64,000 nucleotides of DNA from Verrucomicrobium sp. BvORR106 (GTDB lineage Bacteria > Verrucomicrobiota > Verrucomicrobiia > Verrucomicrobiales > Verrucomicrobiaceae): contig NZ_BATR01000164.1 in assembly GCF_000739655.1 (NCBI RefSeq), positions 62,001 through 126,000 of the forward strand, read 5' to 3'. The position numbers and the translations under genes were made by a program. Numbering within the stretch: position 1 is the stretch's first letter; each line of letters begins with the position of its first letter. The notes under the pieces are model-generated. The model saw only the letters and a program-made list of their open reading frames with translations, did not search any database and had not been told where the DNA came from. Of the stretch, positions 8,649-17,483 are shown one piece after another.

Positions 8649-10232
8649 CTAGGGTGCTGGCGTCGATGACCCCGCTTCAGTGACCGCCGTCGCTGGGCGT
8701 CCCGCAGGCACATGCTCGCACTGGGCCAGCAGCACACGCTGCAACGGCCCAGTCTTGCCCCCGGCCAGCGTGGGCTCGTGAATGAAATAGAACTGCCAGG
8801 CCACCACCTGGCTCAGTCCGCCATGATCCTCATTCCAATGTCGTACCATCCAGTCCCCATACGCCGGACGGAACTCATGGTACCGTTGTAGCCAGAGATT
8901 CATCAGGTACTTTTGCCAGCGGGCATCCTTGAAGGTGGAGCTCAACCGGGGCGGTTTGCCCCAGTCTGTCGGAGCACCCGCGCGCAGCAGATCCACCTCG
9001 CTGCCGTCAGAAAGTCCCGCCCGGAGGACGAACCACCCGTCCTCCCGGGTCGGAAAAGGGGCGAACATGCTCCAGTGCTGATCCAGACGGAGCGCAAACG
9101 CCGCCCCGTTCAGGGATCGCGGAAAGAACTTCTCCCAACGTGGAAAATCGGTCCCCCGCAGATTCCAGAGAAAGACGTACATCAGGCAGGCTGCAGCGAA
9201 CATCCCCACCACGGGATGGGTCCGCAGACCTGGCGTTCGCGGCGCCTCGGCGGAGCGCCGGTCCACCACCCCAAGGCGGTCCCACCACGCTCCCGGCAGG
9301 AGCCCAAGCCAGGCAGTGATCATCAGCCAGGGGAAGGCCCCAATGTTCATGCACAGTCCGATGCCCAGATGAAACAGGATGAAAACTCCACAGAGCAACC
9401 CTCGCAGCACTGGCCACCGCCCTGTCAGGAGCAGAAGAAACGGCCCCAACAGTTCCAGCCAAACCGTGCCCCTCGTCAGCCACCGGCACAGTTCCGCGTG
9501 CTCCCGGAGCCACACTCCCACCGGCAGAGCAAACAGGTCCAGATGCAAGGCGGTTTGCAGGGCCGTACCTTCCACGAACCACGCCCCTCGGTCCTTCATC
9601 ATCGCAGAGAAAACATAAACAAACGCCACCTGCAGCACCCAGCACACTGCTGGAAACGAGATCCATCGTACGGGCAAAGCTTCCCTCCCCTGTCGCAGCT
9701 CCCGGCGAGCATCGCAGGACCACCATGCCCCCAGGGGAAGAAACAGGCTCCAGAAAAGCAGCAACCGCATTACCGCATCCGCGCCATTGGTCACCAGCGG
9801 ATTGCGCGACTCTAATGAGCACGCCAGCACCCAACAGAGCAAATTCATCCACCGTGTGCGCCATCCCAGCACCAAGCCCACTCCCGTAAGCAGTTGCACG
9901 GTCAGGAGCAGCTTCGCAAAAGTCACGCCGCCGCTCAAAGCGTGAAGAGACCACTGGGCGGTATTCTCCCAGAGACGTTCCTTCAACACCTTGCTCGTCA
10001 GCACACCCGCATCGGAATAGAAGGCTTCCACGTTGGTGAACGCGATGCCGACATCCACCAGGATCAGCAACCCCAGTCCGATGCGAAACAGTGCCAGAGA
10101 TCTTAGATCCAGAGAAAACGCCTCCCCCAGCCTCTTGCCGAACTTCCGCAGGAATCCCAACCATCTCCACCTTCCAACACCCCCCTCATCGGTCTCAACC
10201 GGTTCAGAAACTGGGGCGGCGGAATTCTGCAT
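8649..10232 (-). CDS. HTTM-domain membrane protein (vitamin K gamma-carboxylase-like)
   Basis: The 527-residue polytopic membrane protein has an HTTM-type core. RSLALFRIGLGLLILVD with AFYSDAGVLT at about residues 45-80 is the recognisable start of the domain, and six or more hydrophobic helices follow to about residue 370. A soluble C-terminal part begins near the LDQHWSMFAPFP motif, which is typical of these proteins. The family resembles the membrane portion of vitamin K-dependent carboxylase, but bacterial members are mostly uncharacterised and no carboxylase activity should be assumed. It is divergent from an AraC regulator. Confidence 0.85.
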   Translation of the reverse strand: MQNSAAPVSEPVETDEGGVGRWRWLGFLRKFGKRLGEAFSLDLRSLALFRIGLGLLILVDVGIAFTNVEAFYSDAGVLTSKVLKERLWENTAQWSLHALSGGVTFAKLLLTVQLLTGVGLVLGWRTRWMNLLCWVLACSLESRNPLVTNGADAVMRLLLFWSLFLPLGAWWSCDARRELRQGREALPVRWISFPAVCWVLQVAFVYVFSAMMKDRGAWFVEGTALQTALHLDLFALPVGVWLREHAELCRWLTRGTVWLELLGPFLLLLTGRWPVLRGLLCGVFILFHLGIGLCMNIGAFPWLMITAWLGLLPGAWWDRLGVVDRRSAEAPRTPGLRTHPVVGMFAAACLMYVFLWNLRGTDFPRWEKFFPRSLNGAAFALRLDQHWSMFAPFPTREDGWFVLRAGLSDGSEVDLLRAGAPTDWGKPPRLSSTFKDARWQKYLMNLWLQRYHEFRPAYGDWMVRHWNEDHGGLSQVVAWQFYFIHEPTLAGGKTGPLQRVLLAQCEHVPAGRPATAVTEAGSSTPAP

Positions 10233-10366
10233 CCGCTAATATTCTACATGTCTTATGGAAACTCCACCCGCAATTCCCGTGCTTGAATGCGCGTTCTTCA
10301 AAACCCCGACGAACGTTTCTTGATCCCCCGCCCGTATTTCGACTAGCCTCAAAGACTCTCCCACTC

Positions 10367-11224
10367 ATGACCCGGTTTGTACGCAGTTATTTCCACACGG
10401 AGCGGGATGCCGTGCGTGCGTCGCTCTATACCACCGTCCGGGCCGGGCACCTGACCGCCGACAAGACCCACCACATCGAGCGGGAGACCCTGGCCGGACA
10501 CGAGCTGGTGTACTGTCTGCGAGGTTCCGGCACCGTGCGGGTGGCCGGCCGCGTTCACCGGGTCAAGGCCAGAGGCCTCTACTGGGTGTCCTGCTGGCAT
10601 CCTCACCAGTATCAGGCCGATCCTACTCATCCTTGGGAGCTCTACTGGGTCCGCATCGAAGGGCCGGGGCTGGATGCCCTGGCCTCTCTGCTCCGGATTC
10701 GGGAGACGCCAGTCTTCCCCCTGCTGGACGATACCGCCGCAAAGGCATGCTTCATGGAGGCCTTTAACATCCTGGAGTCCCCCAGCCCCAATGCGCCCGC
10801 CTCCATGCACGTGGCCATCGCCCAGTTGTTGTCGCTGCTTTATGAGAACCGTTTCAAGGACGGTGGCCAGGACGCGGAGCCAGTCCCCAGCACACTGGAG
10901 CGCCCGCTCATCCGTATGCGCCAGCACTATGCGGATGCCCTGCGCCTCTCAGACCTCGCCCACCTGGCAGGCATGAGCGTGAGCCACTTCATCCGCACCT
11001 TCAAGCGCACCATGGGCACCAGTCCCATCGACTGGCTGCGTCGGGAAAGGATGAACCAGGCCAAACATCGACTCATCGATACGGACGAGCCCATCAAGGA
11101 AATCGCCCGGCAGTGCGGCTACCGGGATCCCTACTTTTTCAGCAAAGACTTCAAGAAGCTCACCGGGCTGCCGCCCACAGACTACCGCGTGCAAGAGCGC
11201 GGCCGCGCGCACGAGACCTCGTAG
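10367..11224 (+). CDS. AraC-family transcriptional regulator
   Basis: 285 residues from ATG 10367; upstream in-frame starts would extend into the divergent gene. The N-terminal half is a cupin-type sensor (HELVYCLRGSGTVRV, YWVSCWHPHQY). The C-terminal 100 residues contain the two AraC helix-turn-helix motifs, ending with the signature IARQCGYRDPYFFSKDFKKLTGLPPTDYR split over two helices. The sensor resembles those of carbohydrate-responsive AraC proteins. The divergent HTTM gene or a distant sugar locus may be the target, which is inference. Confidence 0.93.
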   Translation: MTRFVRSYFHTERDAVRASLYTTVRAGHLTADKTHHIERETLAGHELVYCLRGSGTVRVAGRVHRVKARGLYWVSCWHPHQYQADPTHPWELYWVRIEGPGLDALASLLRIRETPVFPLLDDTAAKACFMEAFNILESPSPNAPASMHVAIAQLLSLLYENRFKDGGQDAEPVPSTLERPLIRMRQHYADALRLSDLAHLAGMSVSHFIRTFKRTMGTSPIDWLRRERMNQAKHRLIDTDEPIKEIARQCGYRDPYFFSKDFKKLTGLPPTDYRVQERGRAHETS

Positions 11225-11232
11225 AACCCCTC

Positions 11233-11535
11233 TTACCGGAACAGGGCCAGAGCCATGGCGATCAGGAGCACCAAGGCGGTGAGCCACCACAGGGGTTTCA
11301 GCCCGCCAAAGTTCCACTTGGGGCGTTGACCGAACTCCCGGTGCATGAACTCGTCATAATCAAACTCAGCATCGGGCAGATCCAGACCATCGTAGTCGCT
11401 CGCAGCCAGATTCCATCCCGTGCTGTGATCAGCTCCGCATCCCCTGCAGGCAGCTGCCTCTGGCGGAACATCCTCCCCGCACACCGGGCACACGTCAGGC
11501 GTGCGCGGACGGCTGTTGTGGTATCGCTTCTTCAC
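11233..11535 (-). CDS. Small zinc-ribbon protein with C-terminal membrane anchor
   Basis: 100 residues from GTG 11535. Two CxxC knuckles (CPVCG and CRGCG, about 13 residues apart) make a zinc ribbon. An acidic middle follows, and a single hydrophobic helix (LWWLTALVLLIAMALAL) ends the protein, suggesting a tail-anchored membrane protein. Convergent with the AraC gene by 8 nt. The function is unknown. Confidence 0.7.
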   Translation of the reverse strand: MKKRYHNSRPRTPDVCPVCGEDVPPEAAACRGCGADHSTGWNLAASDYDGLDLPDAEFDYDEFMHREFGQRPKWNFGGLKPLWWLTALVLLIAMALALFR

Positions 11536-11569
11536 AGACAATCCCAACGTGGCATAACGCCCTCTGGAT

Positions 11570-12298
11570 TCAACCTGTCACGACCAGCCGCGGATCCTCT
11601 TTCCCGGCCAGACCGCGTTGCAGCTTCGCCAGTGGCTCCTCGATTTTTCCTGAGTAACCTGCGAGGGCCTGGGTCAGACGGTCCTGCCAGCGAAGATGCA
11701 TCTGGTTGAAGACCGTGCATCCCCACAGGAAAACGTCGCGCCCTTTGCGCCTGGCCCGGACTCGTTCGGATTCGATCAGCGGTCCCACCAGTTGGTTGGG
11801 ATCCGCTCCATAGTTGCCATGGAGAGCGAGCAGTAACTGTCCCAGCAGAAGAAAGGGAGCATCATCGGCACACCAGCGCGCCGTCACCACCCGGGTGTGC
11901 ATTTCCTCGTACACCTCTCCCAGCAGGCTCAAAAGCTTCTGGTCTCCCAGTTCCCATGCGTCATCGAGCAGGCTGATGGCGAGATAGTTCGGCGGCAGGT
12001 TGTCATCCGGCCCCTTGTTCCCGGAGCACATCGCTGCCCCTACCGCATTGGTGAAGGTGCGGAAACGGCGAAACCGATCCGGACTGGCCTCCTGATCCGC
12101 CTCACCCCATTGAGTCAACCCAATGGTCTCTGTGATGTTGAAGCTGTATACCTCCGGCACCTCACCGGCGTGATAAATAGCGGTGAACTGGTGAATGTAC
12201 CCCGTCCCGCCTTGCTCTTCTGGGCAGAATTCAAAGATGTCCTGCGGCGTCACATGACTCAAGGCATCTTGAAAAAGCTGCTGACTGGCGGGGTTCAT
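11570..12298 (-). CDS. Conserved-looking protein of unknown function
   Basis: 242 residues from ATG 12298, soluble, no signal peptide, mixed alpha/beta composition. Coding is supported by length, composition and a tidy position 34 nt upstream of the zinc-ribbon gene. I recognise no domain. The region LGQLLLALHGNYGADPNQL looks helical. It may form an operon with the zinc-ribbon gene downstream. Confidence 0.7.
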   Translation of the reverse strand: MNPASQQLFQDALSHVTPQDIFEFCPEEQGGTGYIHQFTAIYHAGEVPEVYSFNITETIGLTQWGEADQEASPDRFRRFRTFTNAVGAAMCSGNKGPDDNLPPNYLAISLLDDAWELGDQKLLSLLGEVYEEMHTRVVTARWCADDAPFLLLGQLLLALHGNYGADPNQLVGPLIESERVRARRKGRDVFLWGCTVFNQMHLRWQDRLTQALAGYSGKIEEPLAKLQRGLAGKEDPRLVVTG

Positions 12299-12400
12299 GA
12301 TGAATGCATGTCCATTTCGAGCGGGCTGTGACAGTCGGACCAGCCATTAATTTTGCAACCAGTTCGGCAAAATTGGATCGATTCCGCCACTCCATAAGAT

Positions 12401-12706
12401 TCAAGCGTCCCAGACCACCTCCGCTTTGTCCGAAAAGAACACCCCAAAGAAATTTCCCACGCGCAGCCAGCCATCGCGCCTTACGCCATCAGCATCAACA
12501 ATGGCAATCCGGAAGACGTACTGCCCCCGAAGAAATGTCAGGATAAAAGGCCCGGTGTCGAAAAAGCGAACCTCCGACTGGATCGGCTGCTTGCCAGTCT
12601 CCTTCAACCATTCACGCATGATCTGTTTGGCACGCAGAATCTGCGCGCCTGTCCCGCCGGCTATCAGAGCCACCACGAGAGCCATTTGCAGGAGCCCGAC
12701 GACCAT
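12401..12706 (-). CDS. Small membrane-anchored protein of unknown function
   Basis: About 101 residues from ATG 12706; a TTG six codons upstream is possible. An N-terminal hydrophobic helix (MVVGLLQMALVVALIAGG) precedes a soluble, beta-rich domain (VRFFDTGPFILTFLRGQYVFRIAIVD). No family is recognised. It lies between the SGNH-sialidase gene and the unknown gene at 11570, all on the minus strand. Confidence 0.6.
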   Translation of the reverse strand: MVVGLLQMALVVALIAGGTGAQILRAKQIMREWLKETGKQPIQSEVRFFDTGPFILTFLRGQYVFRIAIVDADGVRRDGWLRVGNFFGVFFSDKAEVVWDA

Positions 12707-12783
12707 GCGCCACAAGAACCACAACGTTCATCCTCATGCAAAGGCGGCTTCAGCAAACGGGGCCCGGCAATGTCAATCGCACC

Positions 12784-14601
12784 TCACTCTTGTTTCACCA
12801 GCTTCAACGCACTTGCCTCCACCCTCAGCTGCCTGGCTCTTGGCATGTTCCATCCTTTGGGCACATCATGATAGCCGATCCACAAGTCTCCGTCGGAGGG
12901 ACCTTCGATGACATAGGGGTAAGTCACACTCTTGCCCCGGACCAGCGGCACCGGGCGGGACCAGCTCTTTCCATCGTCGGCGGAGAGTGCCAACTGCAGC
13001 TCCCTTCTCGCCTTGGCCCGATGGTTCCACACTAGCGCCACTCGCCCGTCCCTCAATCGAGTGAGGCTGGCGGGTGCGGAGGCGGCATCGATGGTTGTAG
13101 GCGCAGGCACCGTCCAGTTGAGCCCGCCGTCTGAGGAGTGAGCCTCCCAGAAGACCTTGCGGGTGGTGCGAATCAGCATCCAGATCCGGCCGTCCTTCAA
13201 CGCCAGCACCGCTGGCTCCAGCGCCCCTTCGTGATCGCCCGCTCCACCGATGTCCAATGGAGCGCCCAGATCCCAGGTGGATCCGCCATCTGCGGAAATG
13301 GCAACGCGGCTGACCAGACGCCCCGGATTGTTCACGTAGTGGGAAAACGGCACCACCAGTTTTCCATCCGCCGTTTCAATCGCCCCATTGGTGGCCCCGC
13401 TGTAGCCGGTGAAGATCCTCTGGGGCGCTGACCACGTGACGCCCTGGTCCTCGCTGCGCGTCGTCCAGATGTCACTGGAAGTGTCCGGGGTGGGATTGAC
13501 GCCGTGCCACGCCCACTTCTTGAATCCCAGGTAGAAGACATGAATGGTGCCGTTCTTGGAGACCAGCACAGAAGGGTGTGAGGGCTGACAGTCCGGATGG
13601 CGGGCCACTTCCTGCTCAGGCTCCCACGTCTTCCCGCCATCAAGCGTGCGCCGCGCGGCAATCCACACCGTACCGGGTTTGCTGTAGTAGCTGGAGGGGG
13701 TGGAATACACCGCCATCATGGTGGTTCGATCCTTCAACAACGCCAACCCACTCCCCAGGACAGTATCGTGCGGAGAATCGAGCGTGATATCCTTGGCGGC
13801 AGGATGGATGATCGCCGTAGCCCCACTCGTCTGCCAGGCTGGGGCAGCCGTGATGGGCAGCTTCCTCTCCTCCGCCACTTTCAGCAAAGCTGCCTTGAGC
13901 TGATTGCCCACCACACGGTGTCCTTCATCGTTGGGATGCATGCCGTCCGCGAGCAGTTGATCCACACTGCCTTTCATCTCAGCGGCTCGGGCGGACATCG
14001 CCGGCGGCACATCCACCAGCGGGACGTTCTCTTCCGCCGCGATGAGCCGCACCTTTTCCGCATAGGGATTCAGCGTGACATTGAAACCGTCGGGCTGATC
14101 CGGCAGATATGGTGCCCGTCCGTACATTTCCTTGAGATTGGCCGTCCAGCGCAGGGGATTGGGAGTCATCAAGACCACCGCCGTCTTTCTGGCCTTGAGC
14201 GTCTGCACAAAGTACCTCAGGTTCGCCTCATAAGCTTCCAGCGTCACTCGGGGCCCCGTCGCCGCGGGTTGTTTCCAGACATCCACAGCCGAGTCATTGA
14301 TGCCAAACTGGATGATCACCACCTCAGGATGCTTCGCCAGCACCTCCCCCTCAAACCTCTGCCTCGCCATCGTGGTGGTGTTGCCTGGAACCCCGGCATT
14401 GATCACCTGCACCTGCCGCAACTCCTCCTGCAAAATGAGGGGATAAATTGCGATCGCACCACGCGGCGCGGTGGTGGAATCCCCAAAAGCCACAATGGTG
14501 ACAGGCCTCCCCTGCTCTTGCCCCTCCGCAGGGAAAGCCCACGACATCAACAAGGCCCCAAGCCCGGCACACAGCCACCCATGGAATCGCAAAACTCGCA
14601 T
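12784..14601 (-). CDS. Secreted SGNH hydrolase fused to a sialidase (BNR) domain
   Basis: The 605-residue product starts with a signal peptide (residues 1-28). Residues about 33-240 are an SGNH/GDSL esterase with all blocks: GDST nucleophile S42, G70/N74, GIND at 100-103, and the catalytic pair D219/H222 in DGMHP. Residues about 255-600 form a sialidase-like beta-propeller with five Asp-boxes of the SxDxGxxW type (for example SADGGSTW, SSDGGLNW). An esterase removing O-acetyl groups from sialic acids next to a sialidase would be a logical pairing, but the substrate is inferred. Some BNR proteins are not sialidases. Confidence 0.85.
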   Translation of the reverse strand: MRVLRFHGWLCAGLGALLMSWAFPAEGQEQGRPVTIVAFGDSTTAPRGAIAIYPLILQEELRQVQVINAGVPGNTTTMARQRFEGEVLAKHPEVVIIQFGINDSAVDVWKQPAATGPRVTLEAYEANLRYFVQTLKARKTAVVLMTPNPLRWTANLKEMYGRAPYLPDQPDGFNVTLNPYAEKVRLIAAEENVPLVDVPPAMSARAAEMKGSVDQLLADGMHPNDEGHRVVGNQLKAALLKVAEERKLPITAAPAWQTSGATAIIHPAAKDITLDSPHDTVLGSGLALLKDRTTMMAVYSTPSSYYSKPGTVWIAARRTLDGGKTWEPEQEVARHPDCQPSHPSVLVSKNGTIHVFYLGFKKWAWHGVNPTPDTSSDIWTTRSEDQGVTWSAPQRIFTGYSGATNGAIETADGKLVVPFSHYVNNPGRLVSRVAISADGGSTWDLGAPLDIGGAGDHEGALEPAVLALKDGRIWMLIRTTRKVFWEAHSSDGGLNWTVPAPTTIDAASAPASLTRLRDGRVALVWNHRAKARRELQLALSADDGKSWSRPVPLVRGKSVTYPYVIEGPSDGDLWIGYHDVPKGWNMPRARQLRVEASALKLVKQE

Positions 14602-14647
14602 GCCTTCACTACGACCCCTACTCGGGTGACTTGCAGGAATGTCCTGG

Positions 14648-15313
14648 TCACAATCCCTGACCAGACGCTTTGCCCTCTTTCACCTCCAGGTGGCAACGTC
14701 GTCCCAGCCAGGCTACGAGCCACACAAAAGCCAGCGCACCCGCTGCGATGCCCAGACAGTACAGCGCCACCACAGAATAGCCTCCTACCACCCGGGGATT
14801 GAGGAACGGGTAGGGGTACCAGTGTGCCCAAGTGCCGCGCAGCAGCGACCAACCCGCATAGATCAGGGGATACACGGCCCACCGGGTGGCACAATGAACA
14901 AAGGTCATTTCTTTGCTGCGCGGAGGATCTACCAGCCAGTCCACCACCAAGACCAGAGGCATCAAGCGGTGCAGCACGGTGTCCACCCAGGGAATGGTCG
15001 TCTGCAACGCCACCTGATACCCCGCGAGCAGCAGGCCATAGACAACCCCGGTGATGCTCATGTAGAGCACCGCTGCACCACGAATGTGATGCCATGCGTC
15101 AGAACCCCCGCCAGATCGTGCGCCTCCCAACAAGACGGTAGCAGCAAAGAGATTGCTCTGGATGGTGAAAAAGCTGAAGAAGTTGACCACGGGAAACTGG
15201 GTGACCGTGTAACTTTCATAGAACTGCACCGCGATCGCAGACAGTGCCAGCAGGGCAAACGCGGCGCGTGCCCAACGCAGGGTCAGAGAGGCACCTTGCC
15301 CTGACCGCGTCAT
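14648..15313 (-). CDS. Pr6Pr-family membrane protein
   Basis: 221 residues with about six hydrophobic segments. The sequence fits the Pr6Pr / FAR-17a/AIG1-like family: FFSFFTIQSNLFAA, then TVLHRLMPLVLVVDWL and YPYPFLNP with the conserved WYPYPF context. Members are uncharacterised in bacteria; some eukaryotic relatives are lipid hydrolases. Its ATG overlaps the stop of the upstream GNAT gene by 4 nt, indicating translational coupling. Confidence 0.85.
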   Translation of the reverse strand: MTRSGQGASLTLRWARAAFALLALSAIAVQFYESYTVTQFPVVNFFSFFTIQSNLFAATVLLGGARSGGGSDAWHHIRGAAVLYMSITGVVYGLLLAGYQVALQTTIPWVDTVLHRLMPLVLVVDWLVDPPRSKEMTFVHCATRWAVYPLIYAGWSLLRGTWAHWYPYPFLNPRVVGGYSVVALYCLGIAAGALAFVWLVAWLGRRCHLEVKEGKASGQGL

Positions 15314-16041
15314 GGAGCCCCCCTTTCATCCGCCACCGCGAGCCGCCCTGCGTGAAGGGAGGCGTCTGAGGGATTGAACATCGCAAAATAAGGGGAATCG
15401 ATCCAACCCCGCGTCGGATGCAGCAGCCAGGATCGGGCCTCCCCTTCCCTCTCAAAACCCACGGATTCCAGTAATCTCACGCAGCGATGGTTGAGGCTGT
15501 CACACATGGCATTGATCTTGAAAACGCCCAGTTCCTCAAACAGAATCGCGGTGACCGCCGCAACGGCCTCCCTTCCAAATCCTTTCCCCGCATGGGGATG
15601 GTGAATCACCACTCCCAGGTTCACGCTGTAGTAAGGCAGCACATAGCCAACCGGCACCAGCCCTACCACCTTGCCGGTTTCTCTCAAGACCACCTTGAAG
15701 ACCAGACTCCGGGACTTTTTGAATCCCGAAGGAAACCTTCCCGCTCGAATCCTCCGACGAGTCTCCCGGGCCGTGTGGGGACCGGAGATCTCGAACTTGT
15801 AGTTTTCCGGATCCTTGTCGATCTCATGTACCTGACGCCAGTCACGGCGCACCGCCAGATCAATCTCCAGTCGCTCAGTGGAGCGGGCCAATGTCGGCAC
15901 ATGCACAGGTTTTCCAGACTCACGTGGCACGACCACAAAGACACCACACCCACCGCACACCATGAGCCTCCCCACCCAATGCTGCTCCACCTCGAAGGTG
16001 GCACGGCATCGGCAATGGAAGGCGTGAAGGGGCTGAGTCAT
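15310..16041 (-). CDS. GNAT acetyltransferase with N-terminal zinc-ribbon-like segment
   Basis: The 243-residue product carries a GNAT fold of the RimJ/RimL type. Residues about 55-210 include NLGVVIHHPHAGKGFGREAV, whose GKGFGRE is the acetyl-CoA pyrophosphate loop, and NHRCVRLLESVGFEREG. The first 35 residues hold C10-x-C12-x16-C29-x2-C32, a zinc-ribbon spacing that is unusual for this family. The substrate is unknown. It overlaps the Pr6Pr gene by 4 nt. Confidence 0.8.
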   Translation of the reverse strand: MTQPLHAFHCRCRATFEVEQHWVGRLMVCGGCGVFVVVPRESGKPVHVPTLARSTERLEIDLAVRRDWRQVHEIDKDPENYKFEISGPHTARETRRRIRAGRFPSGFKKSRSLVFKVVLRETGKVVGLVPVGYVLPYYSVNLGVVIHHPHAGKGFGREAVAAVTAILFEELGVFKINAMCDSLNHRCVRLLESVGFEREGEARSWLLHPTRGWIDSPYFAMFNPSDASLHAGRLAVADERGAP

Positions 16042-16083
16042 GAAGCAGCTGTAGCGGTGTGGCCACTCGGGGAACCGTCAGAG

Positions 16084-16455
16084 TCATCCGGCGATCACCA
16101 TCACCATCTCCCGAGTATGTTCGGAGAGCCCCTCCCACTCCTCTGCGTCGATGAGTTTCCCCGCATGCATCAACGCCAGTTGCAATAGAGCGGTGGACCT
16201 CCGGGGATTGTCAAAGATCCGCGCCATCTCGTTCTGAGAATCGCGCGCAAATTCGAACACATCCAGCAAACGCTCCTGCGGAGTCTTGCGTTCGGATACG
16301 GCAAGCCTCTGCAAAGCATCCAGTTTGCTTTGAGAAAAGCGCTGAAGAGCCGCCTGATGAATCAGCCTGAACTTCTTCCAATCCGCTTCTGGTATGTCTC
16401 TAAACATGGTGGCCAAAGATTTGCCCCATGCTATCCGAAACTCCTCTGCAAGCAA
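16084..16455 (-). CDS. Small helical protein of unknown function
   Basis: Up to 123 residues from TTG 16455, with GGGGTG-like bases upstream; ATG 16407 would give 107. Predominantly alpha-helical and charged, no signal peptide or membrane segment, no recognised family. Part of a run of small unknown genes on the minus strand. Confidence 0.55.
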   Translation of the reverse strand: MLAEEFRIAWGKSLATMFRDIPEADWKKFRLIHQAALQRFSQSKLDALQRLAVSERKTPQERLLDVFEFARDSQNEMARIFDNPRRSTALLQLALMHAGKLIDAEEWEGLSEHTREMVMVIAG

Positions 16456-16475
16456 CCCGCACCCCGCGTTCCCGT

Positions 16476-16865
16476 CTATTCCATCGCATCCCAGATCACC
16501 TTCGTGTCAGTGAACTGGCGGAAACGCTGCACCCGGCCTCCAATGAGATCGTAAATGTGTGCGGCCGGTGAATTGAACGTCTTGCCCGTCAATCGGTGCC
16601 GTCCGCGATAACGGCCGATCACGACGATGGAGTTGCCGGCATCAAGGTATCTTTCCACCTCATACTTCCAGTCCTCCCAGGTGTCGTCAAACGTGCGGAA
16701 CACTCCATCCACTACCGCCTGCGGCCCATGCCACGTGGCCCCTCGCGGAAACCCCTCGTTCTGGATCCACTCCAGGTCCGGTGCACAAATGGCAATGAAG
16801 GCATCATAGTCCTTCTCGCGAAACGCCTTGTACAGGTCATGCACAATCTGAAGATTGGTTTTCAC
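16476..16865 (-). CDS. NTF2-like / SnoaL-like protein
   Basis: 129 residues from GTG 16865, which gives the typical N-terminus MKTNLQIVHDLYKAF. The pattern of an N-terminal helix, LEWIQNEGFPRG, VVDGVFRTF, and GNSIVVIGRYRGRHRLTGK ending in FRQFTDT is that of the SnoaL/ketosteroid-isomerase-like fold. Members may be enzymes or stress-related binding proteins, and the ligand is unknown. Confidence 0.8.
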   Translation of the reverse strand: MKTNLQIVHDLYKAFREKDYDAFIAICAPDLEWIQNEGFPRGATWHGPQAVVDGVFRTFDDTWEDWKYEVERYLDAGNSIVVIGRYRGRHRLTGKTFNSPAAHIYDLIGGRVQRFRQFTDTKVIWDAME

Positions 16866-16915
16866 GCCAACGAGATACGTTTTCCAGCGCCCGTCTGGCG
16901 CACCAGTGCCGCAAT

Positions 16916-17137
16916 TCAACGCGGCTTGTGAAGACTGCGGGCAATTCTCAAGGCCTCGTCATCTGGCGGAGTGACCACCGGAAATCCCGCCTCATCAAAC
17001 GGCAGACGAGAAGTCGCCTCATAAAACTCTGCGTCCGTCAGGGGCTTGAAGTGCTCTCGAAAACCGGCAACAGGATCATCCAGACAGACCCAATACCCAG
17101 TGCCATCATAGTCACGCACGATCCGCCCTTTCAACAT
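16916..17137 (-). CDS. Small protein of unknown function
   Basis: 73 residues, ATG 17137. Beta-rich start (GRIVRDYDGTGYWVCLDDP) and an acidic middle; no family recognised. It lies 28 nt after the gene at 17166 on the same strand, which supports an operon. Coding is plausible from composition only. Confidence 0.5.
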   Translation of the reverse strand: MLKGRIVRDYDGTGYWVCLDDPVAGFREHFKPLTDAEFYEATSRLPFDEAGFPVVTPPDDEALRIARSLHKPR

Positions 17138-17165
17138 GCGCTCGTAGACTGCGGAATAGGACTCC

Positions 17166-17459
17166 TCAATCGCATAGTCCTTTCCGCCGAAGGACCCTGT
17201 GCTTCAGAATTTCCTCGACATAGTCTTTCGCAATCAAGAAGCGTCGCCCCTTGATCCTGGCCACCATCGTGAACCCGAGCATTTCACTGAAAAGCTCCAC
17301 TACCTTTGGGGAAAAAGCGCCTCGATCTGCGAGGTAAGCACAGGTGAGTTCTTTGTCCGAGACGAAGTAATCTCCCATCGGCCCCATCCAAGGTTCAGGA
17401 TGGTCGCAAAACCCAAGGTGATGCAGCAGAAGTGTGAGATAGCGGTGCATACAAGGCAT
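17166..17459 (-). CDS. Small protein of unknown function
   Basis: 97 residues, ATG 17459. Soluble, with HHLGFCDHPEPW near the start and a helical C-terminal half (YVEEILKHRVL). It begins 24 nt after the stop of the SRPBCC membrane gene on the same strand and is probably cotranscribed. No family recognised. Confidence 0.5.
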   Translation of the reverse strand: MPCMHRYLTLLLHHLGFCDHPEPWMGPMGDYFVSDKELTCAYLADRGAFSPKVVELFSEMLGFTMVARIKGRRFLIAKDYVEEILKHRVLRRKGLCD

Positions 17460-17483
17460 CGTGGCCGTGAGATCAATCAGGGC

